A DNA stretch of 64,000 nucleotides from Lentinus brumalis (GCA_001792895.1 MARA01000035.1:62001-126000), one strand, 5' to 3'. Shown: positions 22,804-34,439, numbered from the stretch's first letter. Notes: generated by a model not told the origin, from the letters alone. Made by a program: numbers and translations.

Positions 22804-23763
22804 TCAAACCGTAAACACAAGCCTCTCCCCGTCCTGCACCTTCTCTCCCCACACCTTCTCGATGTCACTCAGCTTCTCGACCCTCAACTTCGGCGGCTCC
22901 GTCTCTGCCACGAAAGACAGCATCTCCGGAAGCTCATCGTTGAGCTCGTCGAAGCCCCATGCTCCGGGGCCAGCCCCGCGGATGGTCAGGTTCTTGCTCC
23001 TCAGAGCAGCACCGGGGAGCGCAATGTCGGGGCCCGCGACCGTGCCAATCTGGACGTACTGCAGCGGACGATGCTGGCGTGGAAGGGTGGACAGCAGGTG
23101 CGTGGTGAGCGGGCCGTAGAGGTAGTCGAGGATCACGTCGACTTCGCCAAGCTGCGAGAAGTCCGTGGAGGTGACGGGGTCCCCGATGACGACCTGGACG
23201 TCGATGTTCGGGACGGCGGCGAGCTTCGCGCCGTTGCGCGCGACACCGATGACCTTCGTTGCGCCGAGCTTGCGGGCGGTGGCCGCCGCGATGACTCCGC
23301 TCGCGCTCGTCGCGCCGACGATGAGCGCGGTCCAGCCCTCCTTCGGGAGCTGCGTCATGTCGACCCGCGCCTTGAGCGCCATCCAGCTGGACATGGCCGG
23401 GTTGACCATCGCCGCGACCGCCTCGGGCTTCACGCCCTCGGGGAGTTCGAAGACGTAGGACTTCGGGACGTTGACGACTTGAGCGAAGGAGCCTCCGCCC
23501 GTCCGGAGGGTGATGAAGTAGACGAGCTTGCCGTCTGGAACAGTGCGTCCGACGCCGTCGACGCCGACGACGTGGGGGAGTGGCCCGGACGTGTAGTGCT
23601 TCCCGGCGGCGCGGGAGCGGACGAGCTGGTGCACGCCCACGGCGAGGACGCGGATCTGGACGATGCCCGATTCCGCGAGGGGCGCGGGGGGCGCAGGGAC
23701 GGCGGTGTATGTGGGCGAAGAGCCCCAGGAGGTGACTTGAGCAGCGTTGATAGTATCGGACAT
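22804..23763 (-). CDS. zinc-free MDR-family (quinone-oxidoreductase-like) NAD(P)H reductase, copy B
   Basis: Intact single-exon gene of 319 codons, start at 23763 (MSDTINAAQV). Medium-chain dehydrogenase/reductase fold: an N-terminal GroES-like part (IVQIRVLAVGVHQLVRSRAA, PHVVGVDGVGR) without the Cys/His zinc ligands of true alcohol dehydrogenases, then the nucleotide-binding motif LIVGATSASGVIAAATARKL and GATKVIGVARN, and a C-terminal LRVEKLSDIEKVWGEK. This looks like a quinone oxidoreductase or enoyl-reductase-like enzyme using NAD(P)H; the substrate is unknown. A TATA box (TATATAA on the minus strand) lies at 23872-23878. It is divergent from the transporter at 25043, and the same pairing in the other arm suggests export or detoxification of one compound. 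Confidence 0.88.
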   Translation of the reverse strand: MSDTINAAQVTSWGSSPTYTAVPAPPAPLAESGIVQIRVLAVGVHQLVRSRAAGKHYTSGPLPHVVGVDGVGRTVPDGKLVYFITLRTGGGSFAQVVNVPKSYVFELPEGVKPEAVAAMVNPAMSSWMALKARVDMTQLPKEGWTALIVGATSASGVIAAATARKLGATKVIGVARNGAKLAAVPNIDVQVVIGDPVTSTDFSQLGEVDVILDYLYGPLTTHLLSTLPRQHRPLQYVQIGTVAGPDIALPGAALRSKNLTIRGAGPGAWGFDELNDELPEMLSFVAETEPPKLRVEKLSDIEKVWGEKVQDGERLVFTV

Positions 23764-25042
23764 CTTTAGTGGGTGAATCGTGCGGATGAGGAGGTCGAGT
23801 GATGAGTGTTGTTTGGGTAGTGTGCGGGACGTGTTGGGCTGACTTGGACTGTCCAGGATACACACCTTGTCTTATATACTGCAGAGGGCTCGAGCTATTC
23901 CTGTCCTTGCATAACTCAAATTCATCATCAGTACTACTCAACGCAATGCAGTACTTAGACGCAACCCAGACGCAACCTCGCTGAAGTTCGCCGAGCGCTC
24001 GACTTTTCGCCGTGCGTATGCCGGCCTGCGCCGGCGTCCCCTGAGCAGACATTGGCGATGACAAATGTTGCTCACTCCTTCAATCACCACACAGTGCACG
24101 CAGTATTGCACAGTTTTTGTCGCGAAGTCTTTCCCTGATAATGCTACAGCCATGGTGATTGTATCAGTTTCAAATGAAGTTGCACATAACCACCACAGGA
24201 CTGAAGCCCGATGGCCGAGGTACGTCTGTATCTGGTCAGTTCAAGTTGACGCAAACTTCTCATGCATCAGCAGCATCAGTGACCGACCGACGAGGCTGCG
24301 GCCGTTCCAATCGCACTCGGCACCGAACGGTGAAGGTAGCGGTCCTTTCATAACATCATTATTGATCCTCGTTGGGAGGCACGCGTGAGGACGATTAGAC
24401 TCCGTCGTTCTCTGATGCGTACGAGGAGGTCGAGGACGACAATGCGCAAATTGGACGGTATCGCCGGTCGTCGTATGACGCAGTCATTGACTGGCACTGC
24501 TGCGATCGGCGTCCTACTGGCCAGGTGAGTGAGTGGTCTCCGGACTGGGATATGGCTACTGTTTTCTATGCTGATAACTCGCACAGAGTACTTACTGGTC
24601 AACGATGAATAGCGCTGCTCTACAACTCCTATAGTGAATGCTAGCTAGATGTGCGACCTCTGACCGAAACTTTGGCATACCCTCCGTTCTACTACCTCCG
24701 ACGTACTAGGCTATATCTGCGGGGCGACAGGAGCTAGTATCTTCCCAGCCGTTGCTCCTGCACACGCTCCTTCTCTTTCGTCGACCCCTCCCATGATCGG
24801 TGTTCTTGGGAGCAAGTGTCTCTATTCTGCTCGGTCCAAGGGGTGAACGTGGTCATTTGACGGTAGGCGCTGCCACTCCGCAAGCTTCTCGGACCAGAAG
24901 TCCCAGGGTTTACTCAGAAGTAGCCAAGCGCATGCGCGTGCGTGAGACGTGGGGTTCCCTCCGAGGGCACAGTATAAAGAGCACCGTCCTCGCGCCTACG
25001 CCCCAGTTCCTTCCGGTCTCCTAGCAGATCGGCCGGTCGACC
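23764..25042. promoter_or_regulatory. divergent promoter between reductase B and transporter B
   Basis: A 1.28 kb non-coding region with TATATAA for the reductase (23872-23878) and AGTATAAAG near 24970 for the transporter. Homologous to 13205-14502 with many substitutions and indels. Confidence 0.55.
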
Positions 25043-27491
25043 ATGGTTTTCGGGATACTTGGTAAGTGTTACATTCGTAGACGGCTGATAGTTGCTCACC
25101 CGGTACGTTGTCGGTATTGCAGAGGACCACTCCTTGGAGAGCGTTCCTGGTACTGGACTGCTGTCCGACCATGGAGTCGTTCGGGGACAGGAGGTTGATA
25201 TCGACGTGGCAAGGGACCTGAAACGGGGTACCGGAAGATACGCACACATAATCCTCATCCCGCAGCCGTCCGATGACCCGCGAGACCCGTACGTCCATTT
25301 TCGCTGACTTGATGTGCGACGCTGTCCTCTGAAAGCGACGCATAGATTGAATTGGCCGTCCTGGAAGAAAGACGCATGCTTCTGGACTTTGTGAGAATGC
25401 CCTATGTGCCTCTTTGCGGAATGATTCGCTAAACGTTCCGTTGCCAGATCCTTCGGTACCAGCCTCACCGGTGCGCTGTCCCCGCTGGTGAGCGCGGGGT
25501 ACGTGCTGCTCTCGAAGCAATTCAACGTCTCGGTCGACGATGTCACGTCGTCATTCGGGATCTTACTCTTGGGGCTCGGTATCGGCATGTCCGTCTCAAG
25601 TTTCGATCCATGAGAGTTGACCTTGCTGATCGATTGACACAGGGTGTTACAAAATGCGCTGGCTGTAAAGTTCGGGCATCGCATCGTGTACTTGGTTTCG
25701 TCGCTACTGGTGAGTAGTACGGCTCTGTCCGGGATATTCACCTCCTCTTGATGACATTACGCAGATGTTCATCTCGTGCATATGGTGCGCCTTGAGCCCG
25801 AACCTAGCATCAATCCGTGCATCGCGTTTCTTCCAAGGCTGCGGCATGTCGGCGGGACAAGGGTGCGTCCCAAGGAGAGATCACTGCCCTTTGAAGTCTG
25901 ACACGTCACACATATGCAGTCTCGTTCCCTCGACCTTTGAGCAAATGTACTAGTGAGTGAGCATTCTACCGTATACCTCTAACCTCCCTTCACGGACGCC
26001 GCAGCGTCCATGAGCGAGGGTCACGCTCCGTGATATGGAACTTCTCTATCATGGCTGGAATCACCTTGTGAGTGCTTCCCCCATACAAGCAGATGCGCAG
26101 CTCACTGCTCGTTCACAGAGGACCGCTGGTGTGCAGCTACGTCATACAAAACCTGACCTGGGAATTTGGGTTCTGGTTCGTCAGCATCGCTCTTGGGATC
26201 GCCACTGTCATGGTTTTCCTCTTCGTCCCGGAGGTGATCTCTGTCGCGTATCCTGGTCGTTTGTTGTCTGACGTGTGGTTTCGCCTAGACGACGTTCCAC
26301 CGGGCCAAGGCAATTAGGCCAACCAAGGAGCAAACCTCCGATCGATCTAGCATGGAGAAGTCGCTTTCTGAGACGGATATCCAGGTCGTCGAGCGCGAGC
26401 CGGATCCTCCTGCACCACCTGGATATATATCCGGCCTCAAGATCTGGCATGGGACGTACACGAATGAGAATCTGCTGAAAATCTTCTTGCGACAGTTCAC
26501 GTTCGTCCTCTCGCCAGTGGTACGTAAACCCCGAATCATTGCGCTGCAAAAGCTGACGTTGCGAATAGGCATGGTTTGTCTTCCTCACATACGGCATGCA
26601 GACTGTGTGGCTCAGTGAGGCGGCTTGATGGCTTGATGATGCAGTGGAAGCGGCAGTCTGATAATTATTTCGACGCAGGTCTGGTCCCGCTGTGCTCGGC
26701 GACGATCTTCACCCTGGAGTATAACTTCAATGCAGCCCAAATAGTATGCACTCTCGGATTCTCGGACGATCTTCGCTAACATGCTGAGTGTTGTACAGGG
26801 TCTGACGAACCTAGGGGGGATCGTCGGCATCGTCCTTGCAATGCTCGTAACTGGTCCTCTCAACGACTGGGGCGTGGTGTGGATATCTAAGCGCAATCGC
26901 GGGATATATGAGCCCGAGTTCCGTCTTATGTTCATGATCAGCATGCTCTTCGGCGTCTCTGGGTACGTCGGGTGGGCTGTCGGAAATGACCACCACATGC
27001 CTTGGATCGGAGCCGTGGCTTGCATCACGTAAGTCTGTAGCCTCCATCGCCTGCACACATTGGGGTCGTTCTGAATTATGTGCACGCATAGCATGCTCAA
27101 CTTCAGCATGGTTGTCTCGGGCTCCGCCGCGGTCACTTACCTGCTCGATACCCATCGGGAGAACGCACTGCACATCCTCGCAGTCACCAACTTTGCGAAG
27201 AACATGGTCCTTTACGGCTCGACGTTCTTCGCCAACGGCATTATCCTCGACCGGGGCGTCAAGGTGTCGCTCCTTATTCTCGGGGCGTGTCAGGCGTTCT
27301 GCTGGCTTGCGTCTATTCCGATGTACATCTTCGGCAAGCGCGTCAGATCTTTCGTAAGTCTTCATGCCGACTGTACCTGCAAGGACGCAAACTAACGTGT
27401 TACGTTTGCACAGATCGCTCGCCATCCTGAAGTGTATCGTGGGGAAGCGATACCAAATGAACAGGTTCTCGAGAAGAGCTCAGGCAGTTGA
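25043..27491 (+). CDS. MFS transporter, DHA1-like, copy B (intact)
   Basis: Fifteen exons join in phase to 552 codons: 25043-25061, 25123-25288, 25346-25390, 25448-25588, 25643-25709, 25765-25862, 25920-25952, 26005-26067, 26119-26233, 26289-26519, 26569-26614, 26679-26743, 26799-27028, 27092-27353, 27414-27491. Twelve-helix MFS exporter of the plasma membrane. Landmarks: KRGTGRYAHIILIPQPSDD, LNWPSWKK, KQFNVSVDDVTSSFG, LAVKFGHRIVYL, HERGSRSVIWNFSIMAG, a central loop with GYISGLKIWHGTYTNEN, LNDWGVVWISKRNRGIYEPE and the C-terminal helix before GKRVRSF. It is the best reference for the other two copies. The drug/polyamine subfamily is inferred from the LNWP and HERG motifs; the substrate is unknown. 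Confidence 0.9.
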
Positions 27492-27672
27492 TCGCACTCC
27501 GTTCAGTTCTAGCGGGCTAGGCCGCTCCTATCATTATGTGGTTGATGCACCCCTTCTGTCATCGACTCGTCTTTTCGTGATTATATAGGTCAACTGGCTG
27601 AGGAGCTCACTGACTACTTACTGTAAGATCCGGCCTAAATGCCACTATGTCAGGGAGGAAAGTGGTTTTCAT

Positions 27673-27745
27673 GGGTCGGTGGCGTAGTTGGTTATCGCAT
27701 CTGTCTAACACACAGAAGGTCCTCAGTTCGAACCTGGGCCGACTC
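27673..27745 (+). tRNA. tRNA-Val (anticodon AAC)
   Basis: Full cloverleaf: acceptor GGGTCGG/CCGACTC, anticodon stem TCTGT/ACAGA with loop CTAACAC, T arm with TTCGAAC. Identical to the minus-strand copy at 10362-10434, and it marks the outer end of the right arm. No intron. Confidence 0.95.
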
Positions 27746-27746
27746 A

Positions 27747-28095
27747 TTATCCTCCTTGAATCCCTTTTTGCCCTGCTGTTGTCGTCGAGCTTGTCTGCGG
27801 CAGCTCTGTCGGGATGTACGAGTACAGTCGTTTCGCTTACTTAGCACGATATATTGCTGTCCAATTCGCGGCGTATCTATGTGATCGAGAAGTTGAACCT
27901 TTGTTTGAACATGTACGCGGCGTCAAAGTAGTAAAGCTTATAGCATTCGCTAGCGCTACATCGTTGGACGCAGCCGCCTTGATCCAATATACCACCACCT
28001 CCTCGTCGTTCTACCTACCCATCTCCTACTGAATCATCGATAACTTGGGACCCGGTCTAACTTGCTAGATCCCAAGTCTTCACCGCCCGGCCAAG
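27747..28095. other. intergenic upstream of EXO84
   Basis: About 350 bp. Beyond the tRNA 3' end it has no match to the left arm flank. No feature seen. Confidence 0.5.
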
Positions 28096-30711
28096 ATGCA
28101 GTCTTTACGAACCCGCAGGCCCTCTGAGTCGCGGCCGAAGGGCACGCAACGGCAGGGGACGATCCGAAAGCCCAATCCCGCTGCGCGCGACCCGGAACGG
28201 CGAGCTACACGCGTCGGCGAGAAGATGAAGAAGCGAATGTCGATGCGTTATGCAGACATCTCCGCCCCGACGGACGCGCTGGTCCCCGACGTACCATCGT
28301 TACCAATCGGGATGCGCGCGGGGCAATATATGCAACAGAGTCAAGACGAGCAGATCATTACGGAGGAGCCCAAGGAGGATCCAAGGACTGCTGAGCTAAA
28401 GCTGTTGGACAGGGATGACTTCGACCCGGATGCTTGTGCGTATGCTTGCCCTTCTCGACCGTAAGCTGCTTCATACCTGCGTCAGACATCAAGCTGAAGC
28501 TTGCGAACTCGACCGAGTCTGAGCTTAGATTACTGCAGTCGTCATTGCAGGCACAGAAAGACGGCGTTGCAGTCGACCTGCAGCGGAATGTCTTCAAGAA
28601 GTGGGTATTCTGACTCTCGGTGTGGCCACTGCGTGTCTCACACAGGTCTTTCAGCTACGCGGAGTTCATGCTCGTTTCCAAGGAGGTCAGCACCCTGGAG
28701 AATGAGATGCTAGAGTTCAAGGAGGCCCTTGCGGAGTGGAAGGGAATGCCATCGCTGCTCCACATCGACGACTCCGCATCTGTTGCAGGTACGTATCTTA
28801 CGCTGCATCGCCTTCATACCGATCGCTAATGTCGAAGGTAGAGCGTCGCCGGAATGTCCGCTCGTCCGTTGCGGATCTGCGCGTGCTGTACGCAAACCAG
28901 ATGCAGAACCTGCACATGCAAATCGAAGGCTCCTCCAAGTTTGTACCCACGACGCCCGGGAGGCATATCGTCACAGAGATCGATAATGTCGTTGCACTGA
29001 ATCCGGCCACATACAAGGTCGACCACTCAGTGAGGTTCGTGTTGCTTGATGACGCAGTCCTGGTCGCGCGGAAGAGGAAGCGCCGTAATAATGCGGAGAG
29101 CGACAAGCTTGTGGCGGAGAAGTGCTGGCCGCTCAACGAAATGCTCGTCCTTGACACGAAGGATTCCCCCAGTACGTGTCCTGCTCTTGCATTGTAGATC
29201 ACAGTTGACCACTGCCGGTAGGCATGACGAATGTATTCAAGATCAGGCACGGCAAGGAGACGCACGTCTACCGGACTGAAATATCTGCAGATAAGAAGAA
29301 CCTTCTCTCCCAGTTCCGTCATGTCGCGGAGGAGCTTGCCGCGAAGAAACGCAAAGAGCGGGAGGGCGAGCATCAGCGCCGCAAGAGTTTGTGGATGGGC
29401 GACGTGAGTATTTACCCTGTCACTTCCTCCCCTTGACTGATCGTCGGTGTAGCGAGGCTCGATGGCGTTCTCAGGGGACATGCCCGGAATGCCACCTATG
29501 CCAGAGTGGATGTCCGACCTCGCAGCGAAATCCGGCGAACTTGGCGCCAGTGCGAAGGAGAAGGCGGAACGCGACGCTCGCTGGATAGGCGACTGGTCTG
29601 ACGAGCTCACCGTCGCCATTGCGTTACGCGAATGGGACAAGGCTGTTGCGCTTGTCGAAGAGGGCGAGGGCAAGCTCTCGGTGATGCCCTCGCTCGCGGT
29701 GAAGTTGACTCCACTGAAGGCGTCGCTCACAGCTGCGCTCTTGCAGAGCCTCTCTGTGCCGTCGAATCGCAAGAGCGTCGTTGTCAGTGTTATTGGGCTC
29801 CTGGTCAGGCTCAAGGCTGGTGCCGCAGCGAGGAGCACGTTCCTTGCTGCGCGAGCGGACGTGATCAAGAAGTGCGTGCGAAAGATCACGTTCGAGGGCC
29901 ATATAGGCTCGTACATCGGGGACTTGGCGACGGTCGTGTTCACCGGTATCAAGCACACTGCGGATTGGTTCCTTGCTAGCTTCCGCGAGAACGAGGTCGC
30001 AAGCAGTGAGTGACGGGTATCCGTTCCATGGTGGTCGAGGCTGACCGCCTCGTAGGCTTCGTGGAGTGGGCGAAATCCCAGATTGAGCTGTACGCGGAGA
30101 TGTTCAGGAAACAGGTGTTCAGCTCCGACGTGGACTCGCGCACCATCGACGAGGCGATACAAATCACTCACGTCCAAAGCAAAAAGCTCCTCGAAGAGTT
30201 CGGCATCGACTTCCGCTTTCTCCTCGACAGCCTCCTTGTTGAGAAACCCAAAGAGAACACTCGCCCGCCCCAGTATCGCGCACACTCTGATCGCACCGTC
30301 GATCCCATCTACACGCCTGCGTCAACACCCGTACGCTCGCGTTCTCCAGCCCCTACGTCCGCTTCCACGCCTTCCCGATCGCGTACGCCAGTCCCTGCTG
30401 TGCCGCCGATACCACCTTCTGCAGCTCTGCCTCCTCCTCCTGCAATGCCCGCGCTTGCTGTCCCGACGCCGCTTTCCGCCTCCCCTGGCAGATCTCCGCG
30501 GCTGCGCTCACCGGTACCCCCGCCGCGTACTGCGAGCCAGGCGTCTTTCAGAAGTCAAACCCCAACGAGTGACTTGGGCACCAGCTCGAGTCGTTCCGTG
30601 CGTGGGAGCCCTGCACCCCCTCCACCGCGGTCGAGGGATCGCCCTGGCAGCTCTGCTGGGCAGAGGCCGCAGGGTCTTGACCCGTCAAGGCGACAGGGCG
30701 GTATGTTCTGA
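28096..30711 (+). CDS. EXO84: exocyst complex subunit Exo84
   Basis: Subunit of the octameric exocyst that tethers secretory vesicles at the plasma membrane. Blocks in order: a basic N-terminus; IKLKLANSTESELRLLQSSL, YAEFMLVSKEVSTLENEMLE and EFKEALAEWKGMPSL (Vps51/Exo84-type coiled-coil start); a PH-like domain (VDHSVRFVLLDDAVLVARKR, NVFKIRHGKETHVYRTE); then the cullin-repeat-like C-terminal domain (AERDARWIGDWSDELTVAIA, LVRLKAGAAARSTFLAARAD, FEGHIGSYIGDLATVVFTGI, AEMFRKQVFSSDVDSRTIDE). A 50-bp intron at 30006-30055 (phase checked) restores continuity after FRENEVAS. The tail after the Exo84 domain is Pro/Ser-rich and disordered. Seven or so introns in all. A long antisense frame here is a GC-content shadow. 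Confidence 0.92.
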
Positions 30712-31063
30712 GAGTGCTCACGGAGGCCTGGAGTTTTGTATCTCTATGCATTAACTTATTTGTTTGGAATCAACTGATTGTATCAATGTCTTGGAACCCT
30801 CGTCATACGCGCGAAATGTCTTCCGGTGTGTTACTGTGAACCTGAGCAGTCAAGCTGCGCTGGACAGCGGTACTGTTCGTCTAGGGATGTCATACCACGT
30901 CCGTGCAGCTGCATATATGCGCATGCTCGAAGAATGGTGGAACGCATATGGCCACATACCAATACACGATGATACAGCTTCAGCAGTTTTATGCGGGGCG
31001 GACGCGACCCCTGGCCTTGCCTGAGACGGTTGGACCCGCCGCAGAGACCTCATCCCTCGTCGA
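30712..31063. other. intergenic between converging genes
   Basis: About 350 bp between the 3' ends of EXO84 and MFS copy C. No feature seen. Confidence 0.5.
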
Positions 31064-33558
31064 CTAGCTCTCCACGGGCAGGTCCCCCTGGAACAGCTCA
31101 GGATGGCGCGCGATCTGCAAAACATCACCTCAGCTCCGGCCACCTCAACCACAGACGCAGAGAACCCCACTCACGAACGCCCTGACGCGTTTCCCAAAGA
31201 CATACATCGGCACGGACGCGAGCCAGCAGACTGCCTGGCACGCGCCCAGGATGAGGAGCGAGACCTTGACGCCGCGGCTGAGGACGATGCCGTTCGCAAA
31301 GAATGTGGACGCGTAGAGGACCATGTTCTTCCCGAAGTTGCTCAGCGCAAAGATGTGCAGCGCGTTTGCGCGGTGCGTATCGAGCAGGTACGTAACGGCG
31401 GCGGAACCGGAGACGACCATGCTGAAGTTGACCATCCTACGTGTGCAAGTGGTGAGCTGCAGAAGGCGAGCGGGAGGGTTGGAGGGTTGAACGGAACTTA
31501 GGGGACGTACGTGATGCAGGCGACGGCGCCGATCCAGGGCATGCGGTGGTCGTTCCCGACTGCCCATCCGACGTACCCGAAGACCCGAAGAGCATGGCGA
31601 ACATGAAGACGAGGCGGAACTCGGGCTCGTAGATCCCGCGGTTGCGCTTGGACATCCAGACGACGCCCCAGTCATTCAAGGGCCCTGAAACGATCATGGC
31701 CAAGACGATGCCGACAATGCCTCCGAGGTTCGTTAGACCCTAGTTTATGCATGCCGGATGTCAGTGGGGGGTTTGAGGTGAATGACGAAGAGGAACGTAC
31801 TATTTGTGATGCGGTGAAGTTGTACTCGAGGGTGAAGATAGTGGACGAGCATAGAGGTACCAGACCTGCTCCCAGATAAGCGTGCAGCATGTTGGCAGTG
31901 TGCAGTTAACTTACTCAACCACACAGTCTGCAGACCATGCGAGAGGAACAGGAACCAGGTCTGCACAGAACGTTAGCAAGATCCTTGATCAAGTCTGACG
32001 ACCTACCACAGGCGACAGCAAGAACGGGAACGGCCTCAGGAACAACTTGAAGATGCTCTCGTCCGTGAACGACCCGTGCCAGATCTTCAGCTGCGAGATG
32101 TAGCTAGGAGGCGTAGAGCTGCAACCGCCGATGCTTTCGACGTCCAGCTCGGCCTCAGAACCGTCAGACTTCTCCACGCGGCTCCGGTCGCTGAGTCGCT
32201 TCTTGGATAGCCTGTTCGCCTCCTGCCGATTGAAGGTGGTCTGCGCGAACGGATGAGCAAAACGGAGGTATGTGTGTTTTATGTGGTCGGGACAGATGGG
32301 ACCCACCTCGGGCACAAAGAAAAACACCATGATGACCGTCATGCCCAGAGGAATGCTGACGAACCAGAAGCCGAACTCCCAGGACAAGTTCTGGATCACG
32401 TAGCTGCAGATGAGCGGGCCCCTGCGAACGGTGGCAAGGATACCTAGCAGTCAACTTCGCACGCATACATTTCATCGACCGAGGCAGCTTACAGGGTGAT
32501 CCCAGCCATTATGGAAAAACTCCATATGACAGAGCGCGAGCCCCGCTCATGTACGCTGAAGTGGCGTGAACACATAGTGAATGTAAAGACTGGCAGGTGT
32601 ACACCTAGGGACTTGCCACTTACTAATATATCTGCTCCAACGTTGAGGCAACGAGGCTGGCGTGAATTTCAGCAGGTGAAGTGGTTGGCTGAGTAGGCAG
32701 TGCCGTCGGACTCACCTCTGAAGTGCGGACATGCCAAACCCCTGGAAGAGGCGCGAAGCCCGGATTGAAGCGAGGTTGGGGCTCAGGGCGCACCAGATAC
32801 ATGAGATGAACATCTGTACAGATGACAACAACAATGAGCACGCGAGATCAACCATCTCGGCGGACAACAAGCTTGACTCACGAGGGATACGGACAACAAG
32901 TAGACAATGCGATGGCCGAACTTCACGGCCAGTGCGTTCTGTACCAACCTGACAAAGAGGTCCAGCACAGCGGATGTCCCGTTGAGAGATCCAGACGTAC
33001 ATGAAGATTCCTAGTCCGAGCAGGATGAAGCCGAACGAGGATGTTACGTTGTCGACTGAGACGTTGAATTGCTTCGCGAGAAGTACGTAGCCCGGGCCCA
33101 CCATGGGCGACAGTGCCCCGTCAAGGCTCGCAGCGAACACTCTGCGGGAAAGTTGCACATGGGCATCTGGTATGAGATATGAACAGGATGGTACGCACAG
33201 GGTCCAGAAGCATGCTTCCTTCTTCCAGCTCGGCCAGTTCAAACTGTGTATCCGAGTGTCAGAAAGAACGAGCGAAGCACGCAGAGAGACTCGAAGCGAG
33301 AAGGATGACGCTCACGGGTCGCGAAGGTCGTCGGATGGCTGCGGGATGAGAACAACATGCGAGTACTTCCCGGTTCCCCGTTTCAAGTCCTTCGCCGCGT
33401 CGATCTTGACCTCATGTCCGTGGACTATCCCCTGGTCAGACAACAATCCAGTCCCCGGGACCTTCTCCAGAGAGTGATCTTCTACAAGAGACGGTCAGCC
33501 ATCGCGATGAATGAGAACGACCCGGATCGCGAAACTCGCCAAGTATTCCGAAAGGCAT
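31064..33558 (-). CDS. MFS transporter, DHA1-like, copy C, frame-broken
   Basis: Third paralog of the transporters at 10750 and 25043, more diverged from both and without a neighbouring reductase. It starts MPFGILE, with LNWPSWKKEACFWTL, KQFNVSVDNVTSSFG, LVQNALAVKFGHR, FISCIWCALSPNLASIRASR, HERGSRSVIW, LKIWHGSFTDES, LNDWGVVWMSKRNRG and GKRVRAF, ending GDLPVES (stop at 31064-31066). Intron positions match copies A and B, but the first intron begins GC (ATACTTG|GCGAGT) where A and B have GT, a GC-AG intron. The frame breaks at 31584-31586 (CCC on the + strand): copies A and B indicate one more base in this run, after which GYVGWAVGNDHRMPWIGAVA reads on. A TATAAA-type box lies near 33608-33618. 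Confidence 0.85.
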
Positions 33559-34439
33559 GGATGATCGGGTGGGAGTCTGAGGCTTCGGGCATGCACTGGA
33601 AGCGAGCGAGTCCTTTATACAAGCCGCGAGCATTACGGGAGCCTCTCGTGCTTCGCACCCCATGTTGACATCCCATGGGACTTCCGACTTCAGAGGAGGT
33701 CCTGCGGAGCCGTCCCCGCTGTCAAGTGATCACGTCTAGTCGTGAAACCAGCAGAAAGAGAAGTCAAGTCCCATGCTCCCACGAGAGCCAATCTTAGGAC
33801 GCGATAGTACATCGTCGATCGCCCCACGAGCTTGCTTGCATGACGCACATATATGAAATGCTGAATCGCTGGTTGAATTGAGAGCGGTCCTGAGCGGAAA
33901 CTACCCTCCGGCGGACGCTTGCGCATATAAGGCCCGCGAGGACTCCTTATACCCGGACCACACTAGAGAACAGAACGGCTCACCTATGCGCGCGTACGTC
34001 AGTGAAGGTTTCCAATTGTAAGGGCATCTCAAGCCTACGAAGTCAGGTCTCGACAACCGCCGCGGGCCTATCTTGCGATGGCTCTGCCGAGACGGTCGCT
34101 AGAGCTGTCTCGTATCGCGCGGATGACACGGAATGCATGTGTCTGACGAGCTACACCTGCCGCACAGACTACAGTCCCGCGCTAGCAGCGTGCAATATCC
34201 TTGAAAAGAGACCAGAATGAGCGGAGTGAGGTAGAATCTGCAGCCCGCACAGCACGTACCTAGGCTAGGACACGTCTTGGCTCCGAGAGTTGCCGCGAAA
34301 GTCGCTATATGCGCATCGATCACGACAGATGGACAGACAAGCAAGCAATGGGATAGCGGTTCGTAGATACAGTACACATATATGCTTTTGCCGACGTCCT
34401 CTTCCTCTTCTTGTCGCATTTGCTTTCCTCTGCACATGT
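33559..34439. other. intergenic, no gene seen
   Basis: Upstream of MFS copy C and downstream of the RidA-family gene. Only the TATA-like box near 33610 was noticed. Confidence 0.5.

Larger units (their letters stand above)
22790..27745. repeat. right arm of the large inverted duplication
   Basis: Mirror image of 10362-15470: reductase (-), divergent promoter, MFS transporter (+), tRNA-Val (+). The arms are separated by 7.3 kb, so the whole structure is a 17 kb imperfect palindrome with a unique centre carrying GAL10 and THOC1. Confidence 0.85.

Noticed and set aside
22934..24064. 376-codon minus-strand frame over the reductase B gene
   Set aside because: Shifted-frame shadow of the reductase (Arg/Pro-rich translation). 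The true frame is the MDR protein at 22804-23763.
28798..30285. 495-codon open frame on the minus strand
   Set aside because: Antisense to EXO84 exons and introns in a GC-rich genome. It has no recognisable protein content, whereas the plus strand shows clear Exo84 blocks.
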